Shown here: piece after piece, positions 39,101-50,692 of the stretch | Layout of the letters: every line of letters starts with the position of its first letter | How positions within the stretch are numbered: position 1 is the first letter of the stretch | Source: Phytoseiulus persimilis | Taxonomy: Eukaryota; Arthropoda; Arachnida; Mesostigmata; Phytoseiidae | Length of the DNA: 64,000 nucleotides | Reading direction: 5' to 3' | NCBI GenBank assembly: GCA_037576195.1 | Contig: CM075103.1 | Span: forward strand, 35,849,250 to 35,913,249 | Translations under genes and position numbers: made by a program | The notes under the pieces: model-generated | Databases searched by the model: none | Told to the model about the DNA's origin: nothing | What the model saw: the letters and a program-made list of their open reading frames with translations, nothing else

Positions 39101-42100
39101 GGCGGCTGGCAGCGAGCCGGCTGCTCCTTGTCCAAATTGGATCGGAAGGAAAGTGCGAGCTGTTCATTTGTAGTTTAAAATCATCGTCTCCCTCCCCTTC
39201 CTCATGGAGCTGCCGCCGACAGACCCGGAGCGCGACAAGCAGCCCAGCGATGCTAATTGCGGGCCGTGACTCATGGCCAGGCTCTGCGACGCGGACAAGA
39301 GGATTAAATAAAAGATCAGCTGCTTTCTCCACAAGGGAAATCTCCGTCATCGGAGGTGTTTGCATACAAGTGCACAAGGAGGAGAGCCGTGGAAGCATAC
39401 GCACCTTCGAGAGACCGGGTTTTGCTTGCCATTCTACCCGGACCGCATCGTCCCATCCGCTTGAGGTTCGCGGCTCTCATCTCGGCGGATGCGAGTCCGC
39501 GCCGCTTCTCAGAGCTCGAATTTTCCCCCGGACATCGCAGGAGTTCCGGAGAACCGAGGCGCAAATAGCACGCTCGAATTCTGCTAGAGCAAGCCGAAAC
39601 TCACACCGAATGAATCCCTGATTTTTTGAGACCAGGGCCTCGTTTCCAACGATTTGAGTTTCGAGGAACGTACTCGAGGTCCGATCACGAGCGTTTCCTG
39701 CGCTGGTTTGATTTCGCACCTCTCTCCTCGTATGGTCGTTCGGTGGTCGGAGCAACAGCTCAGCAAGGGCCCCCCCTCGAACTCCCTTGATGGGAGGAGC
39801 GACGGGATGATCTAGGATTCAACCGGATGGTCTTGCCGTATGGGCTCCCTCACTGCCCGTTTGCTCCGGTGATGAATATTCGAGCAAACGCGCGGGCCGG
39901 CGGGTTCTCTCGTGGGAGAAACTCGGTGGAAATGAAGTGCCAACTGGACTGAATCCACGCGGGTTTGCATCTGCCTGCGATCACAACCGGATGGTCGGAC
40001 GCGATGGAGATTTTCGGCCTGAGTTTCTGCCTTGGCGGTGTGGACGAAAAGTTGACAATGTTTGACAGACTTGTATCTGTCGGTCCCCTGGTTGGCGGCC
40101 GCCTCCTCGTGTTTTCTCAGGGATGACGAGAGCTCGTCCGCTTTCCCGAGTGAAGAAGAAACCATTCTGGCAGTTCAACCACCAAAAGTAAGGCCTGGGA
40201 AAAGGCCTATTGTCCTTGAAGGAGGGTTGCGAGGAACCAATACGCGATAATCGGCCGTTTCGAGGGCATCATTCCTTGATTTGGGTTTGATGCTTGTTCG
40301 TGAAAAGAGTGTCTGGGTCGGGCAGCTACTTCTCTCCTCCAGCCGGCTCCTTCTTGATCATAATCATTCGCCATATACTGCAGTTGCGTATAATTTATGC
40401 AAACCCACCATCTAGACCGGCGGCCGAGAGCCCAAGCGAGACGACTATGATAATCTCGCAATTCGCGCAGACTGCCGAATCCTTCGCCGATAAGTACGGA
40501 TTCGCGCGCCGACTTTTCCTCAACCAGGTTCATCGCGGAAACCAGACTCTGCGCGGACCGCGACGCGGAGGTGCTCCTGGAAGGGAACCTCGTGGCCGAA
40601 TGAACATGTAACTTGACTCATCCGATGGATTCTGCTTTTGGAAGCGTGCGGTATGTTTTGAGATTTTCTCCGTTCTGGTCGCAGTTGCTAGTGAGCGCAA
40701 GTGAAGACCAGCCGAACGTTTTGAATCCTGGGCGAGCATCGTTCCCTCCCTGCGGGAGCTCGAGCGCGCGCTCCGACAGAAATGTGGTTTCAACGAATCG
40801 TTACATTCAGACCCAGAGCAAGGCCTCACGAAGCTCCCGAAAACTCGATATTTCCATGCCACATGGCGGGTAGACGGGGCAAAGGTTCAACGAAGCGTGT
40901 GGATTTGAAGAATTCCCCGTTCCACTCCACCAAACGAGGCTGGTCGCGAATCAGAGACACCCCAGGTCAGGATCCGTGTACCTAAGTGCCGGGAGAACGG
41001 AGCGTGGTGAAGTTGAAAGTGCTCGGGAAACGTTCACCGTAATCCGTTGGAATTCACCGTAAAGTCAGCGAGCTTCTTCTTCCGAGAATACAGTTATCGT
41101 AACGCATGTGCCAAGACTCGAGCTGATCGCGCCGTTCGTACTCTACCCAGGGCCCTGCCCGATCCACCGATATCGTCTCAAATGTGGAAAAAAGGCTGAA
41201 GTGTTGCTTTGGCTTTCCCTCAATTATCGAAAAACGTCTCGGCCACGGGGAACGGCCTGAATACTCGAGACTCGAACGCTCATCCACGGAGTCACATTCG
41301 GCCCGCCCGCCGACATGACGAGAGGATGGGAAGAGCAGTCAAACGAGAGATCGTCCATACAAGGAGACAGAGCCCAGGGTCCGACTGCTCGGGGGAGAAC
41401 CTTATCATGCAGTCATATCGAGCCCCGAGCAGAGGCTCTGGTCTGATGATTGACACTGGCGTTTGCACCTCCTTCCGGCAAAAAAAAAACCGGCTCACAC
41501 TCATAGCTGGTCGTACCTTTTTCAGCTCGAGCATTATGTCTATGCTATATCTCATCGTTCGGTGTCGTTCTTTGGTTGCATCCTCCTCCATTTTTCTACT
41601 CAGCCTCCCCCTGATTCGCGGCACAAAGCCTAATTCGATTACGAAGACATCTTGCAGACACAGCGTCAGTAGCCGGATTGTCCAGTGATAACAGTGAACA
41701 GGTATAAACTCTAGGTGGGTCCGACCAGCTGTTGGCCGGAGGGCATTCGGAGCTGGCAAACCCGGTTGAAACGTCTTTCATTTGTTGGTTGTTTTCTCCG
41801 TTGGTCGCCTGGTCGACTCTATCATCACAAGTCGACGAGCCACGAGTGTCCTCCCAAGATAACTGTTGTTGCCATTCACGAAATCTCAGCTATCTCTTTC
41901 TGGGGCTGTTGCTCCTACTTTGGCTCAAGACTTGCTGTGGATTAGTTGGCTTTCTCCAAGCATCTCTATCAAAAGATGGTCACTCCTCCCGCTTCCGACC
42001 ACTCTTGTTCGTTCTCACACCTTCGCACGGATGGTCAAGCTGATTTGCGCTGGCAATCGCCAATTCGAAGTCTAGGAAGGGAACGTCGAATTCCGAGACT

Positions 42101-42136
42101 GCCTAAGAATGAATCGGAAACAGGCGCAGGCTCCCG
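36191..42136. other. No recognised gene
   Basis: Contains an A11 run near 36537 and an AATAAA at about 39307 on the plus strand. Frames at 39015-39404 (minus) and 39028-39621 (plus, 197 codons, non-ATG start) overlap on opposite strands. The minus one has a protein-like stretch (VEKAADLLFNPLVRV), but there are no splice signals or domains to support it. Confidence 0.5.
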
Positions 42137-42333
42137 ATGATGATTGATTTCGGCAACCGCGAGAATATCGTCGATTTCGCCAACCTCGGAGTCCTCTCTC
42201 GAATCGTCACGTCGCTGGGTGGCGATAAGCGGTAGAGAAATCGTTCGGAAGCGAGCGAGAATCAAGGGTCAACGACCCCGAGAACGAGACCAGGGAGGAA
42301 GATTCAAAGAGAGTGGCAAGAGACAGAGGGGAT

Positions 42334-42402
<69 letters not shown>

Positions 42403-42985
42403 GGTAGGAAGCGGGGTGGGGGAGGACAAGGGGAGAGACAACGATAGGTGATTTGGTGCAAGACTTTCGAGTCGGATACTTTTGACCACAAGTCCGGCGA
42501 CACTTTCGAAGGATGTATCCGGAGATGCCTCGGTACGGATCAAGAATACTCGGCAGATTTCGCGGAACCTCGCTCGGACTTGAAAAAAAGAGAGCGAGAG
42601 TAACAGGAGAGGTCGGGCGGTAACCAGGAGGTAATCCGAGAGTTGTGATTTCTGTAGCTTTCAGGGGTTGAGAGCGCTACCCCGCAGGCATTGATGGTGA
42701 GTTTCGGTTTGACTCGACTCCCGATAACGGCAAAAACTATGGGCGTGATCTCGTCGTCATCGAAGGTTCGCTCCTGATGAAGAACGACTTCGCGTTGCGA
42801 TCATCCGTTCCCAGCTCGGTCATGGAGTCGCAGCGGGATGAAAGTGTATTCGATTCTTGTGGCTGGTTAGATTGTTACCCGGGGAGTTGACTTCGACTTC
42901 TTCATGCTTTCAGCCAGTGGTGGTTTCCAGAGCCTCTCGTGAACGGTTGCCGCAACCAACTGACGGCACCCTTCACGTTGGTTAA
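42137..42985 (+). CDS. Candidate three-exon gene for a 61-residue micropeptide
   Basis: Proposed exons are 42137-42218, 42665-42696 and 42914-42985. Exon 1 begins ATGATGATTGAT and reads MMIDFGNRENIVDFANLGVL, then SRIVTSL, ending in phase 1 at a weak donor (G/GTGGCG). Exon 2 is a 32-base micro-exon between a strong acceptor (tgtagctttcag) and a strong donor (ATG/GTGAGTTT); only one frame is open in it, VESATPQALM, and its phase matches exon 1. Exon 3 follows another strong acceptor (cttcatgctttcag) in the required phase and reads PVVVSRASRERLPQPTDGTL to a TAA. The first intron contains the (GA)30 repeat. No family is recognised. The phase agreement is encouraging, but each exon is short, so chance remains likely. 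The exons could also belong to a larger gene. Confidence 0.3.
42336..42396. repeat. (GA)30 microsatellite
   Basis: An uninterrupted run of 61 bases alternating G and A, inside a broader purine-rich stretch (about 42240-42440). Arg/Glu-rich frames across it (RERERE) are artefacts of the repeat. Confidence 0.98.
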
Positions 42986-43843
42986 TCTCGTTATCGTAAC
43001 AATATTACTCACTGTACCGTGGAGCGTCTTTGCAAACGCAAGAAGACGATAGGGGGTCTCTGAGTATTTTTTCGGATACCAAACCTTCCTTGTGTTTGGT
43101 CCACAAACCTTGGTGATCTCTCTCTCCCTCTGTACTTCTTCCCGCTCCTGTTTCCGCTTCTCTAGTCCTGTCTTCTCATAACGGATGAGCTTGTTCTATA
43201 GAGGAGATCTCAGCGGCTTATTCGTTGAACCCGTCCCGCAATGATCGCTTACTGTCCCCAGTCTTACCTATTTCCTTCTTCGGTGAATCTCCTCGTTTGA
43301 CTCTTCCCTCTCCATGGAAAAACTCTCTCTCAGTCCGCGATTCCCCTCTATTTTCCATACATCCGCCATTATCGAGTACTCCTGCGCCTACCGTTTATGC
43401 TTGAGAGACCAGCCGCAACTCTCCCTTCCTCCCTCGCTCTCTTGGCGGGGAAACGATCCCGAAAATACTCTTTCCAGAGAACTATATTTTTTAGTGGGAC
43501 TCTGGGAATCGCTTTCGGGAGATAATAGCTAACGTTCCACCGGTAAGGAACCAAACATCTTCAATATTTCATGTGGAAGGATACCTTCTAGTTTTCAACT
43601 GGTCCCTCGGCAACTTCAAGGTTAATATTTTGGCACTGAATCGGTTCGAGTGTTCCCCTTTCCCTTGCCCTAACCGAAACTCAAAATTGAGGGTCACCGG
43701 TCAAGGGGAGGCAGAGTTGAAAATAAGCTGCGGCTGGGCAGAAACGGCATGTGGCGACAAGCGAATCTGCTTTGACAGATAGAGTGCTGCTGCTTGCTCG
43801 TACTCGAATTCTTCGCAACGCTCGAGCGGTCCTTCCTTAGCAC

Positions 43844-43851
43844 CCTCTGAT
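43844..43851. repeat. Left target-site duplication of the hAT-like element
   Basis: The 8-base cctctgat is repeated exactly at 44457-44464. A perfect duplication suggests a fairly recent insertion. Confidence 0.85.
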
Positions 43852-44456
43852 CAGTAGCGTAGCGAGGCGGGGGGCGGTCCGCCCCGGGCATCAGAATGCC
43901 TCTCCATGCCTATCACATTAGGATTTCTGAGCTCTCCCAGGTGGACTTTTTCCCGGAATCCTCAGATTGGGGGAGAAGTCCGATCGTTGCATCTGATTTT
44001 TCACCCTATTGACGAACCACCGTATAATTTTCGTCCTCCGTCCTGCTCGAGAGGCAACGTTGGGTTCAATTTGTTTCTGCCTCGGACCAGAGATCGAGCC
44101 AACGAAGTTGACAAACCTCGCCGTCCTATCTATCGAGATGTCCATCACGGATGAATTTAACTTCGAGGAGTCAATAGACGATTCGCAGCTCCAGGGGCGA
44201 AACAAATAACCCTCCAAGAATACGTAAGCCAGTTGCTCATATAATACTCTAGTTGCTCACATTCGGGTCAGCTTGCGCAAGTTGTCTCCATTTCTCTGAA
44301 GATCTCCATTTCAGATGATCATATTTTATGTTCGAGGACACACAAAGATACATTCATTGTGCATCAAACGCATTCACCTTCTCAGATCCCCGAAAAATAG
44401 GGGGGGGGGGGGCATCAAATGCGCCACGGGCATCATGAAGGCTCGCTACGCTACTG
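43852..44456. mobile_element. Non-autonomous hAT-like DNA transposon (MITE), complete
   Basis: Both ends carry the same 15-base inverted terminus CAGTAGCGTAGCGAG (43852-43866, and inverted at 44442-44456). The element is flanked on both sides by the identical 8-base sequence cctctgat (43844-43851 and 44457-44464). An 8-base target duplication and CAG...CTG ends are typical of hAT transposons. The left end continues into a GC-rich palindrome (GGGCGGTCCGCCC), and both ends repeat a GGGCATCA-like motif just inside the terminus. A run of 13 G lies near the right end. At 605 bp, and with no recognisable transposase frame inside, it must be moved by a transposase made elsewhere. Confidence 0.88.
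44400..44412. repeat. Poly-G run (13 G)
   Basis: A homopolymer of 13 G near the right end of the hAT-like element; prone to length error in assembly. Confidence 0.95.
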
Positions 44457-44464
44457 CCTCTGAT
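44457..44464. repeat. Right target-site duplication of the hAT-like element
   Basis: This is the exact copy of the 8 bases that precede the element's left end. Confidence 0.85.
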
Positions 44465-47400
44465 CTCGCAGCGATTCTTCCCTATCGTTCGACAGCCGTG
44501 GCGCCACCCTAAGCCGAGTTCCACATTTCTTCTCGTTTTAGTTGGTTGGGCTGAGGAAGAGGCTGGGGCTCGAGCACGTTTTCGTCGGTGACGGCCCTGG
44601 CCTCTCCCAGATTTCAATTTGCTCATCCAATCCAAGTAGGTCATCCCTCGCAGGCCTTACTGCATCCTCCAACCCTTGCCTCAAAATAACCCTGAGCGCG
44701 CAACACATCGAGATCCGATTGAGATACGGGTTGAGTCTATGAGCTTCCGTTGGTAGGCCGAATCTGAATGATCTCTCTCAGGTTCTCTCGGAACTTGAGG
44801 TTGGTAGTATTCAAGCGAGACGGAATCCCATTGTACAGAGGAGCTCGAACCGGAACTCCGAGCATCCCTGGTCAGAACGTATTTCATCGATTTCTCATAT
44901 CTGTCAAGAGATCTCGCCTTTCCTATCTGCCGTTTTCACTCTCGAGGAAAGACGATAAGGTTTGAATGACATCGTGACTGAACCTGTAAAATTCGATGCA
45001 TGGTCACGCGTGAAGCACGCTCGCTGAGGAAAGACTCCTAAACACTGACCAAAATACCGAGAGGTTCCCCGAGAGAAGGGGGCCGTGAAGAGGGGCGCTT
45101 GGCGCTCGTCGGGCTCGGGGAAGTAATCGCTAGAACGGACCATGATCTCTCCGATCTTCCTGAATAAGACAACAGAGTGCCTGAGCGGAGCTAGAGCAGT
45201 GGTAGCCGACTCAGTTCGAAACGAGCACGGCACTTGAGCAAAACAGCCGAAAAGAAAGTTCGGTGGGATGAAAAAATGGTGTACGCTCACTGACCGACGC
45301 CCTCTTATCTTATCGCAAACGTTTGAAGACTGAGATTCAATTAGATCGAAATTTCTTCATTTTCTCGTTCATCGTTCATCTCATATCCGCTCCCTGCGGG
45401 GTTCTTCACCCTGCTCATACTGCCGGCTGAGCTGGCGGTTCGATCGCTTCTTTCCGTCTCCGTGCACTCTTTTGCCCCCTGTTCCCAATCTTTGCCCCTC
45501 CGGGGTTCCCCACCGCAGGAGGAGAGACTTACAAGAGCGATAGAGAGAGGAGGAAGACAATTCGCCCCCGGTTAGTCGAGCAGAGACTGAAGTCCGGGTT
45601 GCCCTAATCTGTTTGAGCTTCCCTCCAACCCAAAAAACTCTCGTGGACTCTTCCTGTTTGCAGTGTTCGGCAATTTCCCAGTTCCTTTGCTTCCTTTATT
45701 GCAACGTGTTTTCCCTTGTTTTCGACTCCCCCCACCAGCCCAGTCTCCCCGCAACCCCTGACCGTGTTCTCCCCCGTCCTCTCGGCTCTGGTGCCCTCCT
45801 CGTCGTTCACTCTCAACCTACTTGTTCCTCATGGAGGCACTACTTGAAGACTTTTGACCCTCGCGAGGAACGTCTAGCACGGTGTTTGAACACGTGAATG
45901 TGTTGCAGCATGTCCGTCTTCTACTCTTTCCGTTCTATGTGAAGCTATCGCGTTGAGTATGCGCAAAATTGACAAATATTTTGAGAAAATCGATAGCTTC
46001 AATCTCGACAACCTAGCAGTTTTACGCGTGGGAACGTGCCGCGTCCGTCGATCGCCACGCGGTGCGCAGTAGGGGATGGTGTTTTGTATGACACTAATTT
46101 GTTCGACACTCCTGCACGACAGATTCAATTAAACGGCCACACTTTCGCCACTTTTCCGCACCTTCTTCCGTTAAGGAAATGATGTCCTCGCAGTTTGTTT
46201 CCCGAATCAACAGGCCCACGATTTTAGGGAATTCGATTCTCCACTGATCTCGATAACTTGCTAATCAGTCTCTTGAGGGTTCTCGACTTTGGTCCATGCA
46301 GGGTTTCGCCGCATAGCGTTTGTTCTCTCCACAGTCCCCAAGTTCAATGTCAACCCCCGAATTTCCTTGATCCCTCAAGGACTCCCGCGATGCATCGTGG
46401 GATTCGACGTATCTGGCGCTCTGAAAATTCAGGTCGCAGGCGGTCTAAGATAGTTATGAGCGAAACTAAGGTTTATTGGAGGCCTCTCCCGTCAGTTTGC
46501 AGACTTCCAAAGGGGACTTGCACCGAATCGGCCTGATCTCAGCGAAGTTTGAGGGCAAACCTTAGTTACTCGTTTCATGGGATCCCGCAACAAGATTGAT
46601 GGAGTACAACACACCTACACAACTGCACCCTCGACTCTCGGGAGAGGTTTCCACGTCAGAAGAAATAGGAGCAACTTTGACGTTTTGAAAGCCCAACGAC
46701 TTGCGTGTTTCAAATGAGAATCACATGCGAATCTTGGTGACGAGTCATTCATCGGATTCGTTCCGGTCACTACCGATTAAGGAGGTGGGGTTGCTCCGCC
46801 CGGAACAGCACTGCAACGCTCAGACGACTGTCTGTCACGTTTGGTTATCCGCTTCTCCGATTACATCATCCCAAAGGTCACGGATCGATTCCGAGCCGGA
46901 TCCATTGAATGGGACTTCCGCCGTTTGATGCTCTAAACTCATTGATGATGCACTCACGTGGTTTTCTCCCAGAACATTCACGCAAGGCCTTCAGTCGGAG
47001 AAAGTTGAATGAGAAACCCGCAACATTTTTAGGACGCGAATGATATCGAACCCCGAGCTCCGTCGTCGCGTGTTTCAACTCTGTCAGCTATTATTGTTGA
47101 GACGAGGGTAAAACTCGTCCCGGTCTCGCTTCACATCTTTGGAGCTTGGCTTTGTGGATCTTTTCCATGTTCGTCCCTCGGCGCCGGAGTGACCTTTCTG
47201 CTAGTGCGCCCGCGAGTCCATGTTCATACACGGTCAGCAACGAGCTGCTCTCCTATTTTCCGCATTGTGGGCACAAGGTAGCAGGCGGGCGGGCGAACCC
47301 GCTTGCCTTCGGAGGGCCAAGGACGGAGGAAGCCGCTTTCCCTCCAATCCGTGTTGTGCGGACCAGTGAACAACAGCACAGCCTCGGCAGGCGCGTCCCT

Positions 47401-49362
47401 ACATACGGTGGATGCAACGCGATGCTTTCTGGACTCAAAATTGACAACTTTTAAAGACATTACCCCTCGACACAGCCTATACGGATGTTTGCGGCTGACT
47501 GATTTTACACCGATGGCAGTCACGGTCAGCAGGAGAGCAGAATCTTGCGAGCCTCAGCAAAACCTTCCCGTTCATACGTACGGACGGGCGCCACAGGGAA
47601 TGGGAGTCAGCAGCGAGTGTCCAAGAGATATAAGAGACGCCGAAGCCAAATCGCAGGCCCCGTTCGGTGGACGGGAACGCCCAATCAGACATCGGTCGAG
47701 CCCCTATCGCTCTTATCAAATCTGAATTATGCCGAGACCGGATCTTGTCAGGTCCTCGACACCCTCCTTCCGCCCTTTTGGTTTTAGTCGGCAGTAAGGT
47801 ACACTCATCCGTATGTTCATGGTCGTTCAGATGATCCTGACGAAGCTGCGGAATGAGAGCTCCCACGAGCTAGAGAATCACTAGCTCGTTTCAGCTCCAC
47901 CCGGAGATTCCCCGTTTCGACTCCCATCCATTGGAGATCTGTGGTCCTCAAATGCGAGACAAAAGAACTTCGTCCTCCGCGCCTGCGATCGGAAGTTTCG
48001 AATCGGTCCTGAGTCGCGGGTACTCTTCGCCCCGCTGCAACCTCTGTCCGCTACTTTATCCCGTTCTCTTTGCAAAGTGAGCCGCTACAAAATACTGGAG
48101 GGAGGTCATACTCCGAGGGTCGAGCTATTCAGACACAAGTCGAGGCCGATAGACCTGGCTCGAAGCTCTCCGTCTGGCTGCCTTTCCAGGCGACTCCGAT
48201 GAGAATGACGGCCGTTGACTCAGATGAAGTCCCAACTCACGTTCTACCTCCGCATTCCGTATTGGACTTGCCAAGCCCTCAGCGCGGGGATCCATCTCCG
48301 GAAAGAATGGGATCTAGACGAACTGTCAGCGATTGGTATCGAACCCAGGGTCACCCACTCGAGGCGGTGCCGATATGGCAATGCAAATTTGTATTTGTGG
48401 TGCACATTGCTCTGTACACTCGACCAGCCCGTCGGTAAGCACTCGAGACTCCTGAATTGATGAGCTGGCCATCACCGAGATCCACCATCAATCTCTCAGG
48501 TTCTGTGGCGCAATCGTGTCCGATAGAGTTCCGCGCGAACCGCAACCACGTGAACCCTGATTTTCCCAGGCGCAGGGCCCTCCAATCTTCGTGACCTCCT
48601 TAAAAAGCTCTATGCTCATGTGTTCTCATCACAGGGGGATGATTCGCTTCTGAAGGTGGAGAAAAAGCGTCATACGTGCTCGCTCGTTGAATTTGATCAA
48701 TGGACCACTCCAAACTGTCGATTCCGGCGCTCCTCCATCTCAGCTGTTACGTTACTATCACGACAACTGCAGCTCATGAAATCGCTCCACCTCATGAAAT
48801 CGCTCCACCTCATTAAGCTTGCGGTTACACCGGCACCAGGAGCTCAACGAGTAGCGCCGTTGGGATAGTATTCAGGAAACTTCTCAGGAACAAGCTCCCG
48901 GGCATCCCGCAATAGGGCAAGGGGGGAACGAAAAACGTCAACTGCGAACCGTCTCGTTGAACCAAGCAACCGACCAGCGAACAGAACCACTCCAGGACAG
49001 CTGCGAGCGAACGAGCGCTGCTCACCTCCGAGGTAAGTGAGTGGTGAACAGGGTAGACTTCTGGGTTCCGAACTCCTGCAGGGAATGGCTGCGGAAAAAG
49101 GGCCTCCCGCTCAAGCCGAGGGAAATCGCGCGTGGCACAGGGGTCGGAGGCATTTCGCCGCAAAGCCGTAGTTGCCTCGCAGTCCTCGCTCTGCTCTCTT
49201 GAACCCGCTCGTCGATCGAGAGGCTGACTGGCTCCATCCGAGGGAGAAGTTCAGAAAAATCGCCTCCTACTCCCAGGCCGCCGAGTTGCAGCGGAACCCT
49301 GACGACCGGAGCAGCTGGTTCCGAAAATTCCCCCAAATAATTACCACCTTGAGGAGTCTCAC
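44465..49362. other. No recognised gene; contains the 18-bp tandem repeat
   Basis: Open frames of chance length only. A CGAG/GTAAGTGAG donor at 49030 on the plus strand ends a 60-codon Gln-rich frame without a convincing acceptor. The scramblase 3' end should lie in or just above the last few hundred bases. Confidence 0.5.
48773..48814 (+). repeat. Short tandem repeat, 18-bp unit
   Basis: ctcatgaaatcgctccac occurs twice exactly, followed by the first bases of a third copy. On the plus strand the unit would encode LHLMKS repeats within an 82-codon frame, which I do not regard as a gene. Confidence 0.9.
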
Positions 49363-49410
49363 GGGCGAAGTCGCTGCCGTATGAGCGTCCTTCTCTACGA
49401 ACATGTAGGT
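49363..49410 (-). CDS. Possible last scramblase exon fragment
   Basis: The minus strand reads TYMFVEKDAHTAATSP and is followed by a GTGAGA donor. Scramblases end their last helix with a FLIDFMFFE-like stretch, and this peptide fits that position right after the AILV that ends the previous exon. No AG acceptor sits immediately before it in the needed phase. It lies in a long open frame that runs from about 49764, directly behind a T-rich AG acceptor. Either the true acceptor lies within that frame, or the match is chance and the gene reads through to the stop at 49733. Confidence 0.25.
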
Positions 49411-49795
49411 CGAATTTGTGAGGAGGCGGGCTTCAGCGCACCTCAGTTCGAGTTTTCGTGAGTTTATTGGCTTCAGATACCGGCGACTTTGTAGAGGACG
49501 AGGTCTGACTGTGCCGGCGCTCAGTTTACCCTCCTCCAGAGAGATAAGTCGAGATACCTCAGAGAGAAAAATGTACAGTTCACGCTGGCGTGCTGGGAAC
49601 GTTGAGCTGCCGCCGAGGATTCTTGAAACACCTGAAGTTCTGGAACGGGAAGCGGAAAATCTGATACGTCGGAGATTAGCTCCTCGGCTCGCTCTCCGTG
49701 TATCTCGGAGTGAGTGAGCTCGGCCACCAAACTCAATTCCGGACCCATCGGGGAACTTGTGAGAAAAAAAAAAACACCAATCGTCGAAAACTCAC

Positions 49796-50683
49796 GACCA
49801 GAATTGCGGATCCAATCATCAAAGCCTTCCATTGGACAGGGAGATTGCGCTCGAAGCTCAAGCAGTAGTTGTTGACGACTCGTCTATCGTGAGAATGAAA
49901 ATTCCAGTGATGCACGACTTCACCGATTTCGGATTCCGTTCTGACGTCCGTTATCTGTAAAGTAATTCACCTCGCCTTCAAGTTACCTCACCTTCCGCGG
50001 CATCGAATGTGGTTCTCGCCCCCCCCCCCCCCCATCCCCCTTCGAGGACTAAAATCGCTCCTCCAAAGCATCGATTGAGCACCGAAGCTCGGTCACCTTG
50101 AATTTGACGTCATCTTCCACATCGTGGCTCCTTAGGATCGCGCAACAGTCGCTAGTGAGTTTCATGATGGGTTGGCCTCGAGGCTCGAGAATATCGAAGG
50201 ACACGCCACCACAAAACGGCAACCACTTCTGTCTCACTGATCCTATGAGATTTCCCGGTGGGCTTTCGACGATAATTTCGTCAAGGCAAAAACACGGGAG
50301 GCAGAGTCCGCAGCAGCGGAATTCCGGTCGCTTCAGAGTCAGGACTTCTTGATCTGGAATTTGAAGTCTTGAGTCGAAGAACGGTGAATCGAACAGAAGC
50401 ATGAACGGGAAAACGTAACACTCTGAGTCTGCATTTTTTTTTGGGAGAAGGGATTTCGAGAACCGGCCGCCCTCTAGCCGCTCACCATTTCGATTTTTGA
50501 AGGACATGTTGAAGCCGTTCACAAAGAAGCAGAACCTTGACATCAGATGGCTATCCTCGACGCCGGTGAGTATTGGCAGTCTGTCGTGTTTGTAGATTTC
50601 GAATGTGGTCTTTTCTGTGCGAGGTTGAAAAACATGGCTTGTTATCGTAGAAGATATCGGATGGAGAACGCGGGATTTTTCAA
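49796..50683 (-). CDS. Divergent phospholipid scramblase (PLSCR family), partial model
   Basis: Three minus-strand exons are visible: 50683-50486 (start uncertain), 50353-50097 and 49954-49796, with introns of 132 and 142 bases and matching phases. Exon 1 carries FEIYKHDRLPI and VEDS, the first beta strands of the scramblase barrel. Exon 2 carries DQEVLTLKRP, a cysteine cluster CCGLCLPCFC (palmitoylated in relatives), and the family signature ESPPGNLIGSVRQKW, then DVEDDVKFK. Exon 3 carries IGEVVHHW and LPVQWKALMIG, which match the C-terminal part and the start of the last hydrophobic helix. Family members move phospholipids between membrane leaflets, usually at the plasma membrane. The loop that in relatives is a calcium site (acidic, DADNFGI-like) reads NNYCLSFER here and lacks its acidic residues. 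The proline-rich amino terminus was not found. The first exon could also start at 50692 or 50614. The end is either a read-through to a stop at 49733 or a further exon. Confidence 0.85.
50019..50033. repeat. Poly-C run (15 C) in scramblase intron 2
   Basis: Fifteen C on the plus strand, hence G in the scramblase transcript. It lies inside the 142-base intron between the second and third scramblase exons. Confidence 0.95.
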
Positions 50684-50692
50684 CTAGCGGAA

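Noticed and set aside
42144-42543. Arg/Glu-rich and Ser/Leu-rich frames over the GA repeat
   Set aside because: They are direct translations of the microsatellite.
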